Positions 16,852-25,792 of a stretch of DNA of 64,000 nt are shown here, in pieces (positions within the stretch are counted from its first letter, which is position 1; each line of letters opens with the position of its first letter). The notes below the pieces were generated by a model. That model did not search any database. It was not told the DNA's origin and was given only the letters and a program-made list of their open reading frames with translations. Source of the stretch: Phytohabitans sp036906915 (GTDB taxonomy: Bacteria; Actinomycetota; Actinomycetes; Mycobacteriales; Micromonosporaceae); NCBI RefSeq assembly GCF_036906915.1, contig NZ_JBAKHX010000006.1, positions 139,800 to 203,799 of the forward strand, written 5' to 3'. The translations under genes and the position numbers were made by a program.

Positions 16852-17763
16852 TCACTGTGCGGCGACGAGCGCCCGTCCGAGGCGATCGTCGCGCTTGTCG
16901 CGCTCGTCCTGGAGGTGGCGCAGCGCTGACCGGGCGGCCTCGGGCTGCGCGGGCAGCAGCGGGAGCCGCACGTCGGCGGTCGGGATGCGCCCTTGGGCGT
17001 GCAGGACGGCCTTGATGACCGTCGGATTCGGCTCCGCGAAGAGCGCGGTCGACAGCGACGCCAGGCGGTGGCCCAGCGGTCGCGCCTCGGTCGCCGATCC
17101 GGCGCGCCACGCCTCGACCAGTGCGGCGAACTCCGCCGTTGCGACGTGGGCCGACGCGAGGATGCCACCGTCCGCGCCCAGCGCCAGCAAGGGTGAGACG
17201 AACGGGTCGTCGCCGCCCAGCACCGCGAATCCGTCCGGCCGGTCGGCCAGCAGGTCGACGGCGGTGGCGTCGACGCCGTCCGCGGCGTACTTGACGCCGA
17301 CCACCCCGTCGATCGCGGCCAGCCGCCGGAGCGCCTGCGCAGACAGGTGCTGCCCCGTCCGGTAGGGGACATGGTAGGCGAGGAGCGGGACGGGGCTGGC
17401 CGCCGCGAGCGCCGCGAACTGTGCGACGACCCCGGCTTCGCCGGGGCGTACGAAGGGTGGCACGAGGCAGAGCGCCGCGGCGACCTCGGGCCGGTCGCGC
17501 AACGCGTGCAGCCCTTCGACGGTACTGGCACCGACCACCAGCGGCACCGAGTGGTCCCCGCACACCCGGGCGAGGACGTCGACGACGCCGCTCCGCTCCG
17601 CCTCGGTCAACGAGGCCGGCTCGCCTGTGGTGCCGAGGGCCACGAGCCCCGCGGCACCCCCGTCCAGTACCTCGTGGGCCAGCGACTCCAGGGCGTCGAA
17701 GGCGACGGCGTCGGCACGGTCGAAGGGCGTGATCAGCGGGACGTACACACCGGAAAGCGTCAT
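16852..17763 (-). CDS. DapA-family aldolase (dihydrodipicolinate synthase/N-acetylneuraminate lyase superfamily)
   Basis: 303 residues from ATG 17763. The family order is kept: N-terminal VPLITPFD, GTTGEPASLTEAER near residues 45-58, a YHVPYRTGQ segment near residue 130 carrying the active-site Tyr, and the Schiff-base Lys in VGVKYAADG near residue 158. These enzymes cleave or form pyruvate-containing aldols. Being divergent from a LysR regulator and not near lysine genes, it is more likely a catabolic sugar-acid or keto-acid aldolase than biosynthetic DapA. Confidence 0.87.
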   Translation of the reverse strand: MTLSGVYVPLITPFDRADAVAFDALESLAHEVLDGGAAGLVALGTTGEPASLTEAERSGVVDVLARVCGDHSVPLVVGASTVEGLHALRDRPEVAAALCLVPPFVRPGEAGVVAQFAALAAASPVPLLAYHVPYRTGQHLSAQALRRLAAIDGVVGVKYAADGVDATAVDLLADRPDGFAVLGGDDPFVSPLLALGADGGILASAHVATAEFAALVEAWRAGSATEARPLGHRLASLSTALFAEPNPTVIKAVLHAQGRIPTADVRLPLLPAQPEAARSALRHLQDERDKRDDRLGRALVAAQ

Positions 17764-17793
17764 GGTCCCAGCCTGCTGCGGGACATCCGTAAG

Positions 17794-17831
17794 GTCCAGT
17801 TCACGTTGCTGAAGCAAACCGTAAGCTGGAC
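17794..17831. promoter_or_regulatory. Nested inverted repeats in the LysR/DapA divergent promoter
   Basis: TTGCTGAAGCAA (17806-17817) is a perfect 12-bp dyad. It sits inside a wider repeat GTCCAG (17794-17799) and CTGGAC (17826-17831). LysR regulators usually bind such dyads in the shared region with the gene they control. Confidence 0.55.
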
Positions 17832-17833
17832 TG

Positions 17834-18715
17834 ATGCTCGACGTGCGCCGCCTGCGACTGCTCTGCGATCTTTCCCGCCTCGGTACCATCGCCGCCGTCG
17901 CGCAGGCGCACACCTACACGCCGTCCGCCGTCTCGCAGCAGCTGTCTACATTGGAGCGCGAGGCGGGCGTGCCGCTGCTGGAGCGCACCGGCCGGCGCGT
18001 CGTCCTCACCGCCGCCGGCCGGGTGCTCGTCGCGCACGCCGAGACCGTTCTCGCCGCCCTGGAGCAGACGTCGGCCGCGCTCGCCTCCCTGGGCACGGGG
18101 CTGTCCGGCCCGCTGCGCATCGGCGCGTACCCGACCGCCGTCCGCGCGCTGTTGCCGGCGACCCTCGTCGCGCTCGGTCAGCAGCACCCCGGCCTCGAAC
18201 TGATGGTCACCGAGCTCGACCCGGTCGACGTGCCGGCCGCCCTGCGCGAACGCCGGCTCGACGTCGGTCTGCTCAACGACTACGACGCCGTACCGGTCGA
18301 GCCCGACCCGACCCTGGACGCCGTACCCCTGCTGGACGAGACCGTGTTCCTGGCCGTGCCCGCCGATGGTGCCGACTCGCTGGACACCGCCCGCGACGCC
18401 ACCTGGATCCTGGCCAGCCCCGGCACGCTCTGCCACACGGCGACCCTCCAGGTCTGCCGCACCGCCGGTTTCACGCCCCGCGCGCGCCACCACGCCGACG
18501 ACTTCGCCACCGTGCTCGCCCTCGTCGCCGCCGGCCAGGGGGTCTCCATAGTCCCCCAAGTCGCGGCCGCGCGACCGCCCGCCGGGGTGCGGCTGATCCC
18601 GCTGCCGACCCGCCGCCGCACCCGCATCGCGTACCGCCACGGCGCCGCCAGCCACCCGGCCGTCGCCGCGTTCGTGGCCGCCATCCGCACCGCCGCCGAC
18701 GAGGTCGTCAGGTAG
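17834..18715 (+). CDS. LysR-family transcriptional regulator
   Basis: This 293-residue regulator has an N-terminal HTH (residues about 5-60, with TPSAVSQQLSTLEREAGVPL as the classic recognition segment) and a C-terminal periplasmic-binding-protein-like ligand domain from about residue 90. It is transcribed divergently from the DapA-like aldolase with 70 bp between, so that gene is the likely target and its substrate the likely co-inducer. Confidence 0.9.
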   Translation: MLDVRRLRLLCDLSRLGTIAAVAQAHTYTPSAVSQQLSTLEREAGVPLLERTGRRVVLTAAGRVLVAHAETVLAALEQTSAALASLGTGLSGPLRIGAYPTAVRALLPATLVALGQQHPGLELMVTELDPVDVPAALRERRLDVGLLNDYDAVPVEPDPTLDAVPLLDETVFLAVPADGADSLDTARDATWILASPGTLCHTATLQVCRTAGFTPRARHHADDFATVLALVAAGQGVSIVPQVAAARPPAGVRLIPLPTRRRTRIAYRHGAASHPAVAAFVAAIRTAADEVVR

Positions 18716-18757
18716 CGGCGCGTTCCAGGCCGGGTTGGCTACCTCGCCGAGGTCGCC

Positions 18758-18834
18758 GTTCGAGGGACAACGCGTTGACCAAGGGGCAAACGCACATGGT
18801 TTGGAGCTCAAAGCACGTGCATTCGCCCTTGATC
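18758..18834 (-). repeat. Composite palindromic 3'-end element, copy 2 (diverged)
   Basis: Read on the minus strand it starts GATCAAGGGCGAATGCACGT at 18834, turns near GAGCTC, and returns through CATGTGCGTTTGCC. A degenerate third unit (GTTCGAGG on the plus strand, 18758-18765) lies exactly 19 nt beyond the arm start. It stands 94 bp 3' of the LacI gene, in the same polarity. The flank CCGTCGATCAAGG also matches copy 5. Confidence 0.7.
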
Positions 18835-18928
18835 GACGGAAGTCAGGTGGGTTCTGAGATGGGGTCGGAGGGATTGTGACGTTGCAAACGGGGTCCGGAC
18901 TCACCGTACGGCCGCGCATCGACGTCGG

Positions 18929-19942
18929 TCAAGACGGCGGGGCGGTGGAGCGGCGGACCACCAGCTCCGGCGTGAACCGGACCTCCTTGTGCCGGTGGCC
19001 CGGACGCCCCTCAGCCAGCAGCAGCTCCGCCGCGGCCCGGCCAAGCTCATGGGTCGGCTGCCGGATCGTCGTCAACGCGGGCGCCAGCTGGCCGGCGAAG
19101 ACCACGTCGTCGTACCCGAGCACCGACATCCGCCCGGGAACGTCCACACCGGCCGCGGCCAGCCCGCGCATCACGCCCACGGCGGCCATGTCGTTGAAGC
19201 ACACCACCGCGGTCGGGCGCGGCTCGGCGGCCAGCACCCGGGCCACCGCGGCCTCCGCCTCGGCCACCCCGGCCGGTGGCGGCACCGGCAGCGCCACCAG
19301 CGCCCACGGCACGTCGAGGCCCGCCGCGGCCAGCCCGCGACGCAGCCCCTCGGCCCGGCCCACCAGCGACGGCAGGTCCACCTCGGTGCGCAGGTACGCG
19401 ATCCGCTGATGCCCCAGCGCCACCAGGTGCGCGGCGGCGAGCTCGCCGCCGCGGACGTCGTCGACCGTCACCGCGCACAGCCGCGTCCCCGCGCCCGGAT
19501 GGTCCACCAGCACCACGGGTGTGCCCCGGCGGGCCAGGTCGACGGCGGCGTCGAGACGGGAGCTGACCGGCGACAGCAGCACGCCCCGGACGCCGAGTTC
19601 CTCCAGCATCTGCAGGTACCGCGTCTCGCGCTCGACCCGGACGTCGGTGCTGCACACGACCGCCATGCAGCCGGCCTCGGCGAGGCGGTCCTCCATCCCC
19701 CGCGCGACCTCGGCGTAGAACGGGTTCGCCGAGTCCAGCAGCACGCAGCCGACGGTCACACTCGGCGCCCCGCGCAGTTGCCGCGCCGCGCCGTTGCGCA
19801 CGTACCCGACAGCGGTCATCGCGTCCTCCACCCGGCGCCGGGTGTCCACTGTGACCACATCCGGATTGTTGAGCACGTTGCTCACCGTTGACATGGATAC
19901 GCCGGCCGCCGCCGCCACCTGCCGAATACTCGCCCGCCGCAC
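18929..19942 (-). CDS. LacI-family transcriptional regulator (next to mannanase)
   Basis: 337 residues from GTG 19942 (VRRASIRQVAAAAGVS). The nine extra upstream residues of the longest frame run toward an inverted repeat and are not expected in a LacI protein. HTH is at residues about 3-25 with VSMSTVSNVLNN, the hinge helix region follows, and the sugar-binding PBP1 domain ends in LVVRRSTAPP. It is divergent from the GH5 mannanase gene and presumably represses it until a manno-oligosaccharide binds. Confidence 0.9.
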   Translation of the reverse strand: MRRASIRQVAAAAGVSMSTVSNVLNNPDVVTVDTRRRVEDAMTAVGYVRNGAARQLRGAPSVTVGCVLLDSANPFYAEVARGMEDRLAEAGCMAVVCSTDVRVERETRYLQMLEELGVRGVLLSPVSSRLDAAVDLARRGTPVVLVDHPGAGTRLCAVTVDDVRGGELAAAHLVALGHQRIAYLRTEVDLPSLVGRAEGLRRGLAAAGLDVPWALVALPVPPPAGVAEAEAAVARVLAAEPRPTAVVCFNDMAAVGVMRGLAAAGVDVPGRMSVLGYDDVVFAGQLAPALTTIRQPTHELGRAAAELLLAEGRPGHRHKEVRFTPELVVRRSTAPPS

Positions 19943-19949
19943 GAAGTAA

Positions 19950-19989
19950 GCGTAGGTCTTGCTCAGCACCGATGCATTGACCTACGCTG
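19950..19989. promoter_or_regulatory. 10-bp inverted repeat between LacI and mannanase genes
   Basis: AGCGTAGGTC (19950-19959) and GACCTACGCT (19980-19989) are perfect inverted repeats with 20 bp between. They begin 8 bp from the LacI start chosen here and lie in the shared promoter region of the LacI and mannanase genes. It is not the CG-centred AANCGNTT class. Confidence 0.5.
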
Positions 19990-20090
19990 ATTCCCGCTGC
20001 GAGCCAGGCAGTGATCGGCGGGGTCCACCGGGTCTGTGGCTCAGACGCGTCCTGCCCCGCTCCCCGGGGCCTTCCCTGCTGAGGTAGGTC

Positions 20091-21470
20091 ATGCAGCGCT
20101 ATTTCAACCCAAGACGACTCGCCGCCTTCGGCGTGGCCGTGCTCGCCGCGGCGACTTCCATCGTGTTACTCGCGCGACCCGCGGACGCCGCCGTGGGCCT
20201 GCACATCAGCGGCACCAACATCGTCGAGGCCAACGGCCAGACGCTCGTCATGCGCGGCGTGAACCACCCGCACGTGTGGTTCACCGGCCAGACCAGCTCG
20301 TTCGCCAACATCAAGGCCCTCGGCGCCAACACGGTGCGGGTGGTGCTGGGCAGCGGAAAGCGGTGGGGCCCATCCACCGACGTCGGCAACGTCATCGCGC
20401 TGTGCAAGCAGAACAAGCTGATCTGCGTCCTGGAGGTGCACGACACCACCGGGTACGGCGAGGAGGGCGCGGCCGCGTCACTCGACGAGGCCGTCAACTA
20501 CTGGATCAGCCAGAAGAGCGCGCTGGTCGGCCAGGAGAACTACGTCGTCATCAACATCGGCAACGAGCCGATCGGCAACACCAACGCCGCCCAATGGACC
20601 GCCGCGACCACGGCCGCGATCCAGAAGATGCGCACCAACGGCTTCGAGCACCTGCTCATGGTCGACGGGCCGAACTGGGGCCAGGACTGGCAGTACGTCA
20701 TGCGCGACAACGCTCAGACGATCCTCGACGCCGACAGCCAGCGCAACACGGTGCTGTCGATTCACATGTACGCCGTGTTCAACACCGCCACAGCGATCAC
20801 CGACTATCTCAACCGGTTCCGCACCAACGGGTGGCCGCTGGTCATCGGCGAGTTCGGGTGGCGGTTCAACGCGAACGAGGTAGACCACGAGACGATCCTG
20901 TCCGAGGCGCAGGCTCGCGGACTGGGCTACCTGGCCTGGTCGTGGAGCGGCAACACCGATCCGATCCTCGACATGGCGACGAACTTCGACCCCAACCAGC
21001 TCACCACCTGGGGACAGCGCATCTTCAACGGCGCCAACGGCATCAAGGCGACCGCCAAGGAAGCCAGCATCTACAGTGGAGTGACGCCGACGACACCGGC
21101 CACGACACCGCCGACCACCCCGCCCACCACTCCCCCGACGACACCGCCGACCAGCCCGCCTCCTGGCGGGCGCACCTGCGCCGCGACGTACTCGATCCTC
21201 GGCCAGTGGCCGGGCGGCTTCCAGGGCGACGTACGGGTCACCGCGGGCGGCGCCGCTATCAGCGGCTGGACGGTCACCTGGACCTTCGGCAACGGGCAGA
21301 CCGTCAACCAGGCGTGGAACGCCACCGTCACGAGCAGCGGATCCACCGTCACCGCCCGCAACGTAGGCTACAACGGCAGCCTCGGCGCCGGGGCGAGCGC
21401 CAACTTCGGGTTCATCGGGGCGTGGAACGGTACCAACGCCGCACCGGCCCTCTCCTGCACCGCAAGCTGA
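20091..21470 (+). CDS. Secreted GH5 endo-beta-mannanase with CBM2
   Basis: This 459-residue exported enzyme has a signal peptide ending ADAA near residue 35. The GH5 barrel includes LEVHDTTGYGE, typical of the mannanase subfamily GH5_8, with acid/base Glu in NIGNEP near residue 159 and nucleophile Glu in VIGEFGWR near 254. A Thr/Pro linker of about 30 residues leads to a C-terminal CBM2 with two Cys framing the domain and exposed Trp residues (GWTVTW, QAWNA) for binding crystalline polysaccharide. It should cut beta-1,4-mannan outside the cell. RBS GAGGTAGG precedes the ATG. Confidence 0.92.
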   Translation: MQRYFNPRRLAAFGVAVLAAATSIVLLARPADAAVGLHISGTNIVEANGQTLVMRGVNHPHVWFTGQTSSFANIKALGANTVRVVLGSGKRWGPSTDVGNVIALCKQNKLICVLEVHDTTGYGEEGAAASLDEAVNYWISQKSALVGQENYVVINIGNEPIGNTNAAQWTAATTAAIQKMRTNGFEHLLMVDGPNWGQDWQYVMRDNAQTILDADSQRNTVLSIHMYAVFNTATAITDYLNRFRTNGWPLVIGEFGWRFNANEVDHETILSEAQARGLGYLAWSWSGNTDPILDMATNFDPNQLTTWGQRIFNGANGIKATAKEASIYSGVTPTTPATTPPTTPPTTPPTTPPTSPPPGGRTCAATYSILGQWPGGFQGDVRVTAGGAAISGWTVTWTFGNGQTVNQAWNATVTSSGSTVTARNVGYNGSLGAGASANFGFIGAWNGTNAAPALSCTAS

Positions 21471-21482
21471 CCGATCTACCAA

Positions 21483-21511
21483 CCGGGCCGGGCGCGTCGC
21501 GCCCGGCCCGG
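21483..21511 (+). terminator. Hairpin terminator after the mannanase gene
   Basis: A 12-14 bp GC-only inverted repeat (CCGGGCCGGGCG and its complement) lies 12 bp after the stop with a very short loop. Confidence 0.75.
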
Positions 21512-21528
21512 CTGATTACACTTCGTCG

Positions 21529-22035
21529 ATGGCGGTGCTGGAAACGGTTCTCACCACCGCGGGTGGCGCCCTGTCCGCGACGCTCGGCGTCGTGGTGGGC
21601 ACCGCCCTCAGCCGCCGGGCCCAGGACCGGCACTGGCTGCGCGACCGGCAACTCGCCGCGTACCAGGAGCTGATGCGCCAGTACGCGACCTTCACGATGA
21701 CGCTTCGGCGCGCACACGTGGGCAGGACCGGCTGGGACTACGACTGGGCGGTCTGGAGCGCCGCGCTGACGTCCGCCAGCCTGGTCGCGCCCGCCGAGGT
21801 CGTGGAGGAGATCGACAGGTTCGCGGCCGCGATCGGACGGTTCCTGCGCGACGCGGCCGTCGACACCACGACCAGCGCGCTCAGCGCGGAGGAGTTCGCG
21901 CAGGCGATGCATCCACCGGCGATAGCGCAGGTGGCACTGGTCAACGCGATCCGGCGAACTCTCGGCAAGGACCTGGGCGCACTGTCCGTCTGGATCGGCG
22001 GTTCACTGACGAGAAATCCGCGCCTGGACGAGTGA
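21529..22035 (+). CDS. Membrane-anchored hypothetical protein
   Basis: 168 residues with one N-terminal hydrophobic helix (residues about 8-25, LTTAGGALSATLGVVVGTAL) followed by a cytoplasmic, mostly helical domain beginning RRAQDRHWLRDRQLAAYQEL. This pattern recurs in actinobacterial proteins of unknown function with one anchor and a helical bundle. No catalytic motif visible. It is followed by a lipoprotein gene 100 bp on. Confidence 0.72.
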   Translation: MAVLETVLTTAGGALSATLGVVVGTALSRRAQDRHWLRDRQLAAYQELMRQYATFTMTLRRAHVGRTGWDYDWAVWSAALTSASLVAPAEVVEEIDRFAAAIGRFLRDAAVDTTTSALSAEEFAQAMHPPAIAQVALVNAIRRTLGKDLGALSVWIGGSLTRNPRLDE

Positions 22036-22135
22036 CCCCGGCACCCGCTCGTCACCCCGAATGAGTGATGCGACGGTCCCCTCCATACGCACACCGCGAC
22101 GATACGCACCGCCCGCGTGAGATTAGGGTGAGGTC

Positions 22136-22573
22136 ATGTCGCATGCCGTCCGCCCGCTGCCAGTGGGCATTCTCGTGTTGACCGCCGTGCTCGCGGGCTG
22201 CGCAGACAGCCCTCAAGCGTCCTCGCCGCCAAGGACGCCACCCGCGACGACGGCCGCTGTGGACGCGGCCACCACCGAGCCGGCGCGCCAGCCACACAAG
22301 CTCGTGCTGACCGCGACCGGCAAGGCCACCATCCAGTCGTTCACCTACACGCTCGACGGCAAGGCCACCGAGGGCGGTGCGGCAAAGCTGCCCTGGCGGG
22401 TGTCGGTGGACGTGCCCGCTGACGGCAAACGGCACGAGTGGAGCCTCAAGATCACGTACCGCAAAGGCAACATCGACCTCATGGGCATGTTCAACGGCAA
22501 GGTCCAGACCACCAGCCGGGGCATGAGCAGTGGAGAGGGCACCGGCGGTATCAGCGGTTCCGTGCTCGGCTGA
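22136..22573 (+). CDS. Small lipoprotein, MmpS-like beta fold
   Basis: 145 residues with lipobox VLAGC (Cys near residue 22), then a Pro/Thr/Ala-rich spacer and a domain of about 90 residues containing TATGKATIQSFTYTLDG and KLPWRVSVDVP. The LPW-x-x-x-V/T-V-x-V-P pattern is like MmpS-family transport accessory proteins, but no MmpL partner is here. It converges on the Hsp70-like gene, with 8 bp between them. Confidence 0.7.
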   Translation: MSHAVRPLPVGILVLTAVLAGCADSPQASSPPRTPPATTAAVDAATTEPARQPHKLVLTATGKATIQSFTYTLDGKATEGGAAKLPWRVSVDVPADGKRHEWSLKITYRKGNIDLMGMFNGKVQTTSRGMSSGEGTGGISGSVLG

Positions 22574-22581
22574 GGCGACCG

Positions 22582-25170
22582 TCAGACCGGGCCGGCGTCG
22601 TGCCGCCACCAATCGATCATCGCGGTGGGGTCGCCGCCCTGAAACGCGAACGCCTGGATGGCCAGCTGGTCACTGGTCCATACCAGCCGCCGGTTGCCGT
22701 TCTCGCCAGTGGCGCAGCTCAACCGCCCGCTGAGACCGCCGCGCTGCCACGGCGCCTCGCCCACGAAGCCCCGTGGCAGCTTGGTGCAGTCCTCGTCGTT
22801 CGACCCGACGCTGCCGTAGCTTCGCCGCATGGCCGCCTGGCTGGGGAACTGGTAGTAGAAGACGATACTGGCGCCGCTAGTCGGTCCACAGACGACGGCG
22901 ACGACCGGCTCGACGCCGACGTTCGCGCGCACCTGCTCTGGGGACGGGCGCAGGCAGTCCACTCGCGACCGCTCCGGCACGCGCGCGAGCAGCGCCTGCT
23001 CCTCGGCCGTCGGAAACGCCGGTGAGGCCTGGGCGTTGACCGCCTCCACGACCCTCTTCACGGGCGGTCCGGAGTCGGCCCGCCACCAGGCGGACAGGCC
23101 CTCGGCGTCGGTGCCGGCGGCGCGGCCGGCGAGCAGGAGCGACTCGACGCTCCACTGCATCACCAGCGTGCTGCGCGGGCCGGGATGGCACATCAGCGCG
23201 CCCAGTTCGACGCTGCGCAGGTCGTAGCGGCGTGAACCCAGGAAGCCGGGGGCGTCGCCGTCCTGGCAGGCGACGCCGGTCGGCGCCTTGACCGCCGCCG
23301 CGTGCGTGTCCATGGTGGACTGCAACGCGGCCAGCGCGCCGAACCGGAAGTACGACACGCTGGTCGCGCCCGTGCCCCGAGGGTCGCATCGCACGCCCGC
23401 CGTGGCGCCAGTGAAGTCGTCCAGGTCCGCGACGCTTGCCCGCCGGCAGCCGTTCGCGGCCAGCAGGTCGACCAGGGTCCGCTCCTCGGTGGTGGGAAAG
23501 GCGGGCGCGCCGGTCCAGGACAGCCAGGCCGCCCGCAGCGCGGCGGCGTCGTCGACGTCGGCTTCGGTACGGGACACGGTGCGCGCCTTCTCGTCCGTCC
23601 ACACGAGACTGGCACCGCCGTCCGCGCCGCTGCCGCAGACCACGCGCCCCGTGGCCGGTCCCGTGGCGGGGTACCGGTGCTCCCCCGAGTTCGTCGCCGC
23701 GCAGTCGCCCTCGCTGGCGGCGGCGCCCGCCTCGCGTACCGCTTTCTGGTAGGCGGAGTCGACGGCCGCCTGGTCGGCGAACAGCCCGACCACGACCTCC
23801 GGTCCGTCCTCGCCGCGGCAGGCCAGCGTGCGAGTCGCGCCCGCCATCGCGGTGGCCTCCCGGCAGTCGCGGCGCAACGGCTCCAGTACCCGCGAAAGGC
23901 CGTCCGATGTGGAGCCCGAAAGCTGGCTGGCGGCTACGGCGGCCGCGGCGCCCGCGACGACGGCGAGCGCCAGCGCGGCGGCGGCCAACCGGCGACGCGA
24001 CCGCCGCTGGCCTGATTCGCCGATCAAGTCAGCGGCGGGCGGCGGCCAGCTGCGCGACGGGTCCGGCAGCACCGGCGGTGGCCCGCCGACCGCCGTCCGC
24101 ACGTGCAGGCTACCCTCGGCGACCACCAGTTCCGGTTGCTCGACCACGGTCGGCGCGACGCCGAGCCGCTGGTGCAGCAGCGCGGCGGCCAGCGGCAGCC
24201 GGCTCGACCCGCCCACCAGAAACAGCCCAGCCAGGTCCTCGGGCGCCACGCCGGCGTCGTCGAGCACCGCCCGGCTGGCCGCGACGGTCCGTTCCAGGAC
24301 GGGTTCCGCCAGCCGGTCGAGCTGCTCCCGGCCCAGCGGCGCCTCGTCCTCGAACAGCGGCACGTGTACGGTCGTGTGCGCCGCCCGGGACAGCAGTTCC
24401 TTGCCCGCCCGCACGTCGTCCCACAGTGTCCGTGAGGCGCGCCGGTCGGCCGGTTCACGGGGCTCGACGAGCCGCTTCCAGACCTCGCCGTCCCGCGCGC
24501 CGTAGGTGTCGCCGAACGCCTCGACGATCGCCGCGTCGACGTCCAGCCCACCCGCGTCAGGCAGGCCCCGGGTGGCGAGCACCTCGAAGCCGTCCGGCCC
24601 GTGCCGCACCACCGACGCGTCGAACGTGCCGGCTCCCAGGTCGTACACCATCAGGCTGGAACCGGCGGGGACCCGCCGGCCGGCGACGGCGGCGAACCAG
24701 GTCGCGGCCGCCACCGGTTCGGCCACCAGCGTCACGTCGCCGAACACGGGCGCGGCGGCCGACCGCAGCACCTGCTGCCGCCGCGGCCCCCAGGCCGCCG
24801 GGCAGGTCAGCACCGCCTCGGACACCGGGCCACCGGCTACCCGCGTGGCCTCGGCGGCGACCCGCTTCAGCACCGCGGTGATCAGATCACCGACCGTGAC
24901 GGACTCGCCGCCCAGCAGTACCGTGCCGTCGTCGACGCAGCGCTTCGGGTGCGGTTCGAAGCAGTCCGGCCGGGTGCGCGCGGCGTGCGTGGCGTCCCGC
25001 CCGACCAGCAGGCCGGCCTCCGGGTCGGCGTGCACGGCGGACGGCAGCAAAGGTGAGCCGTCGAACAGCAACGGCCGCACCCGCCCGTCGGGAAAGGCGA
25101 GCACCGCGGCCGTGTTGGAAGTCCCGAAGTCCACTCCGACCCGATATGCGTCGCCCCCCACGAACGACAC
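22582..25170 (-). CDS. Membrane-anchored Hsp70-like protein with triplicated extracytoplasmic domain
   Basis: 862 residues. Residues 1-360 form an Hsp70 actin-like ATPase: VDFGTSNTAA near 13-22 (phosphate 1), YDLGAGTFD near 176-184 (phosphate 2) and LVGGSSRLP near 318-326 (adenosine). There is no DnaK substrate-binding domain. A basic stretch and one transmembrane helix follow at about 394-415. The remaining 445 residues hold three copies of a module of about 130 residues marked by FPT-x-EE, paired Cys, a V-x-C-x-P strand, LVWT, and A-W-L-S-W or WW near each end. The modules look like disulfide-bonded ectodomains seen on some actinobacterial receptor kinases. The ATPase would face the cytosol and the repeats the exterior. 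It is divergent from an ECF sigma gene. Confidence 0.85.
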   Translation of the reverse strand: MSFVGGDAYRVGVDFGTSNTAAVLAFPDGRVRPLLFDGSPLLPSAVHADPEAGLLVGRDATHAARTRPDCFEPHPKRCVDDGTVLLGGESVTVGDLITAVLKRVAAEATRVAGGPVSEAVLTCPAAWGPRRQQVLRSAAAPVFGDVTLVAEPVAAATWFAAVAGRRVPAGSSLMVYDLGAGTFDASVVRHGPDGFEVLATRGLPDAGGLDVDAAIVEAFGDTYGARDGEVWKRLVEPREPADRRASRTLWDDVRAGKELLSRAAHTTVHVPLFEDEAPLGREQLDRLAEPVLERTVAASRAVLDDAGVAPEDLAGLFLVGGSSRLPLAAALLHQRLGVAPTVVEQPELVVAEGSLHVRTAVGGPPPVLPDPSRSWPPPAADLIGESGQRRSRRRLAAAALALAVVAGAAAAVAASQLSGSTSDGLSRVLEPLRRDCREATAMAGATRTLACRGEDGPEVVVGLFADQAAVDSAYQKAVREAGAAASEGDCAATNSGEHRYPATGPATGRVVCGSGADGGASLVWTDEKARTVSRTEADVDDAAALRAAWLSWTGAPAFPTTEERTLVDLLAANGCRRASVADLDDFTGATAGVRCDPRGTGATSVSYFRFGALAALQSTMDTHAAAVKAPTGVACQDGDAPGFLGSRRYDLRSVELGALMCHPGPRSTLVMQWSVESLLLAGRAAGTDAEGLSAWWRADSGPPVKRVVEAVNAQASPAFPTAEEQALLARVPERSRVDCLRPSPEQVRANVGVEPVVAVVCGPTSGASIVFYYQFPSQAAMRRSYGSVGSNDEDCTKLPRGFVGEAPWQRGGLSGRLSCATGENGNRRLVWTSDQLAIQAFAFQGGDPTAMIDWWRHDAGPV

Positions 25171-25240
25171 CCTACGTTGCGATAGCGTCCTCGACGACGG
25201 ACGGATGTAAGTATCGGGGTACCGCCGGACAGTACGTGAC

Positions 25241-25792
25241 GTGAGACGAAAACAAGAGGCACCCGCGCAGGAGCGTCTCGTTACGCTCTGGAGGTCGCAC
25301 GCCCACCGGGTGATGGCCTACGCGCTGCGCCACGTCGACAGAGACATCGCGCAGGACGTGGTCTCCGAGACGTTCCTGGTGGCGTGGCGCCGCTTGGCGG
25401 ACGTACCGGACGACCCGCTGCCCTGGTTGCTGGTCGTGGCGAGAAACACCATCGCGAACCAGCGCCGCTCCGGCCATCGGCAGGAGCGGCTGGCGGCGGA
25501 GCTGGAACGGTTCCGCCAGATCGCGGAGCCGGCCGCCGCGGCCGAGGTACTCGTCACCGAACGCGCGGCGGTGCTGGCCGAGCTCGCCGCCCTGACGGCC
25601 AAGGAGCGCGAGGCGCTGCTGCTGGTCGCCTGGGACGGCCTGTCGCCCAAGCACGCGGCGAAGGTGGCGGGCTGCTCGCTGCCCGCGTTCCACGTGCGCC
25701 TCACCCGCGCCCGCCGGCGGCTGCGCGCCAGCCTCGACGCCGACCCGCGCCCCCGCCCCGAGCCCGTACCGTCCATTGGAGGCACCGCATGA
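25241..25792 (+). CDS. ECF-type RNA polymerase sigma factor
   Basis: 183 residues from GTG 25241. Region 2 contains DIAQDVVSETFLVAWRRL near residues 34-51, with PWLLVVARN as region 2.4 context. Region 4 begins LTAKEREALLLVAWDGLS near 121, with AAKVAGCSLPAFHVRLTRAR as the HTH. The stop overlaps the next ATG (ATGA), so a membrane partner is co-translated. It lies 70 bp from the divergent Hsp70-like gene. Confidence 0.88.
   Translation: MRRKQEAPAQERLVTLWRSHAHRVMAYALRHVDRDIAQDVVSETFLVAWRRLADVPDDPLPWLLVVARNTIANQRRSGHRQERLAAELERFRQIAEPAAAAEVLVTERAAVLAELAALTAKEREALLLVAWDGLSPKHAAKVAGCSLPAFHVRLTRARRRLRASLDADPRPRPEPVPSIGGTA

Noticed and set aside
16852..17763. Biosynthetic dapA of lysine synthesis
   Set aside because: It is isolated from lysine genes and divergent from a LysR regulator; a catabolic DapA-superfamily aldolase is more likely.
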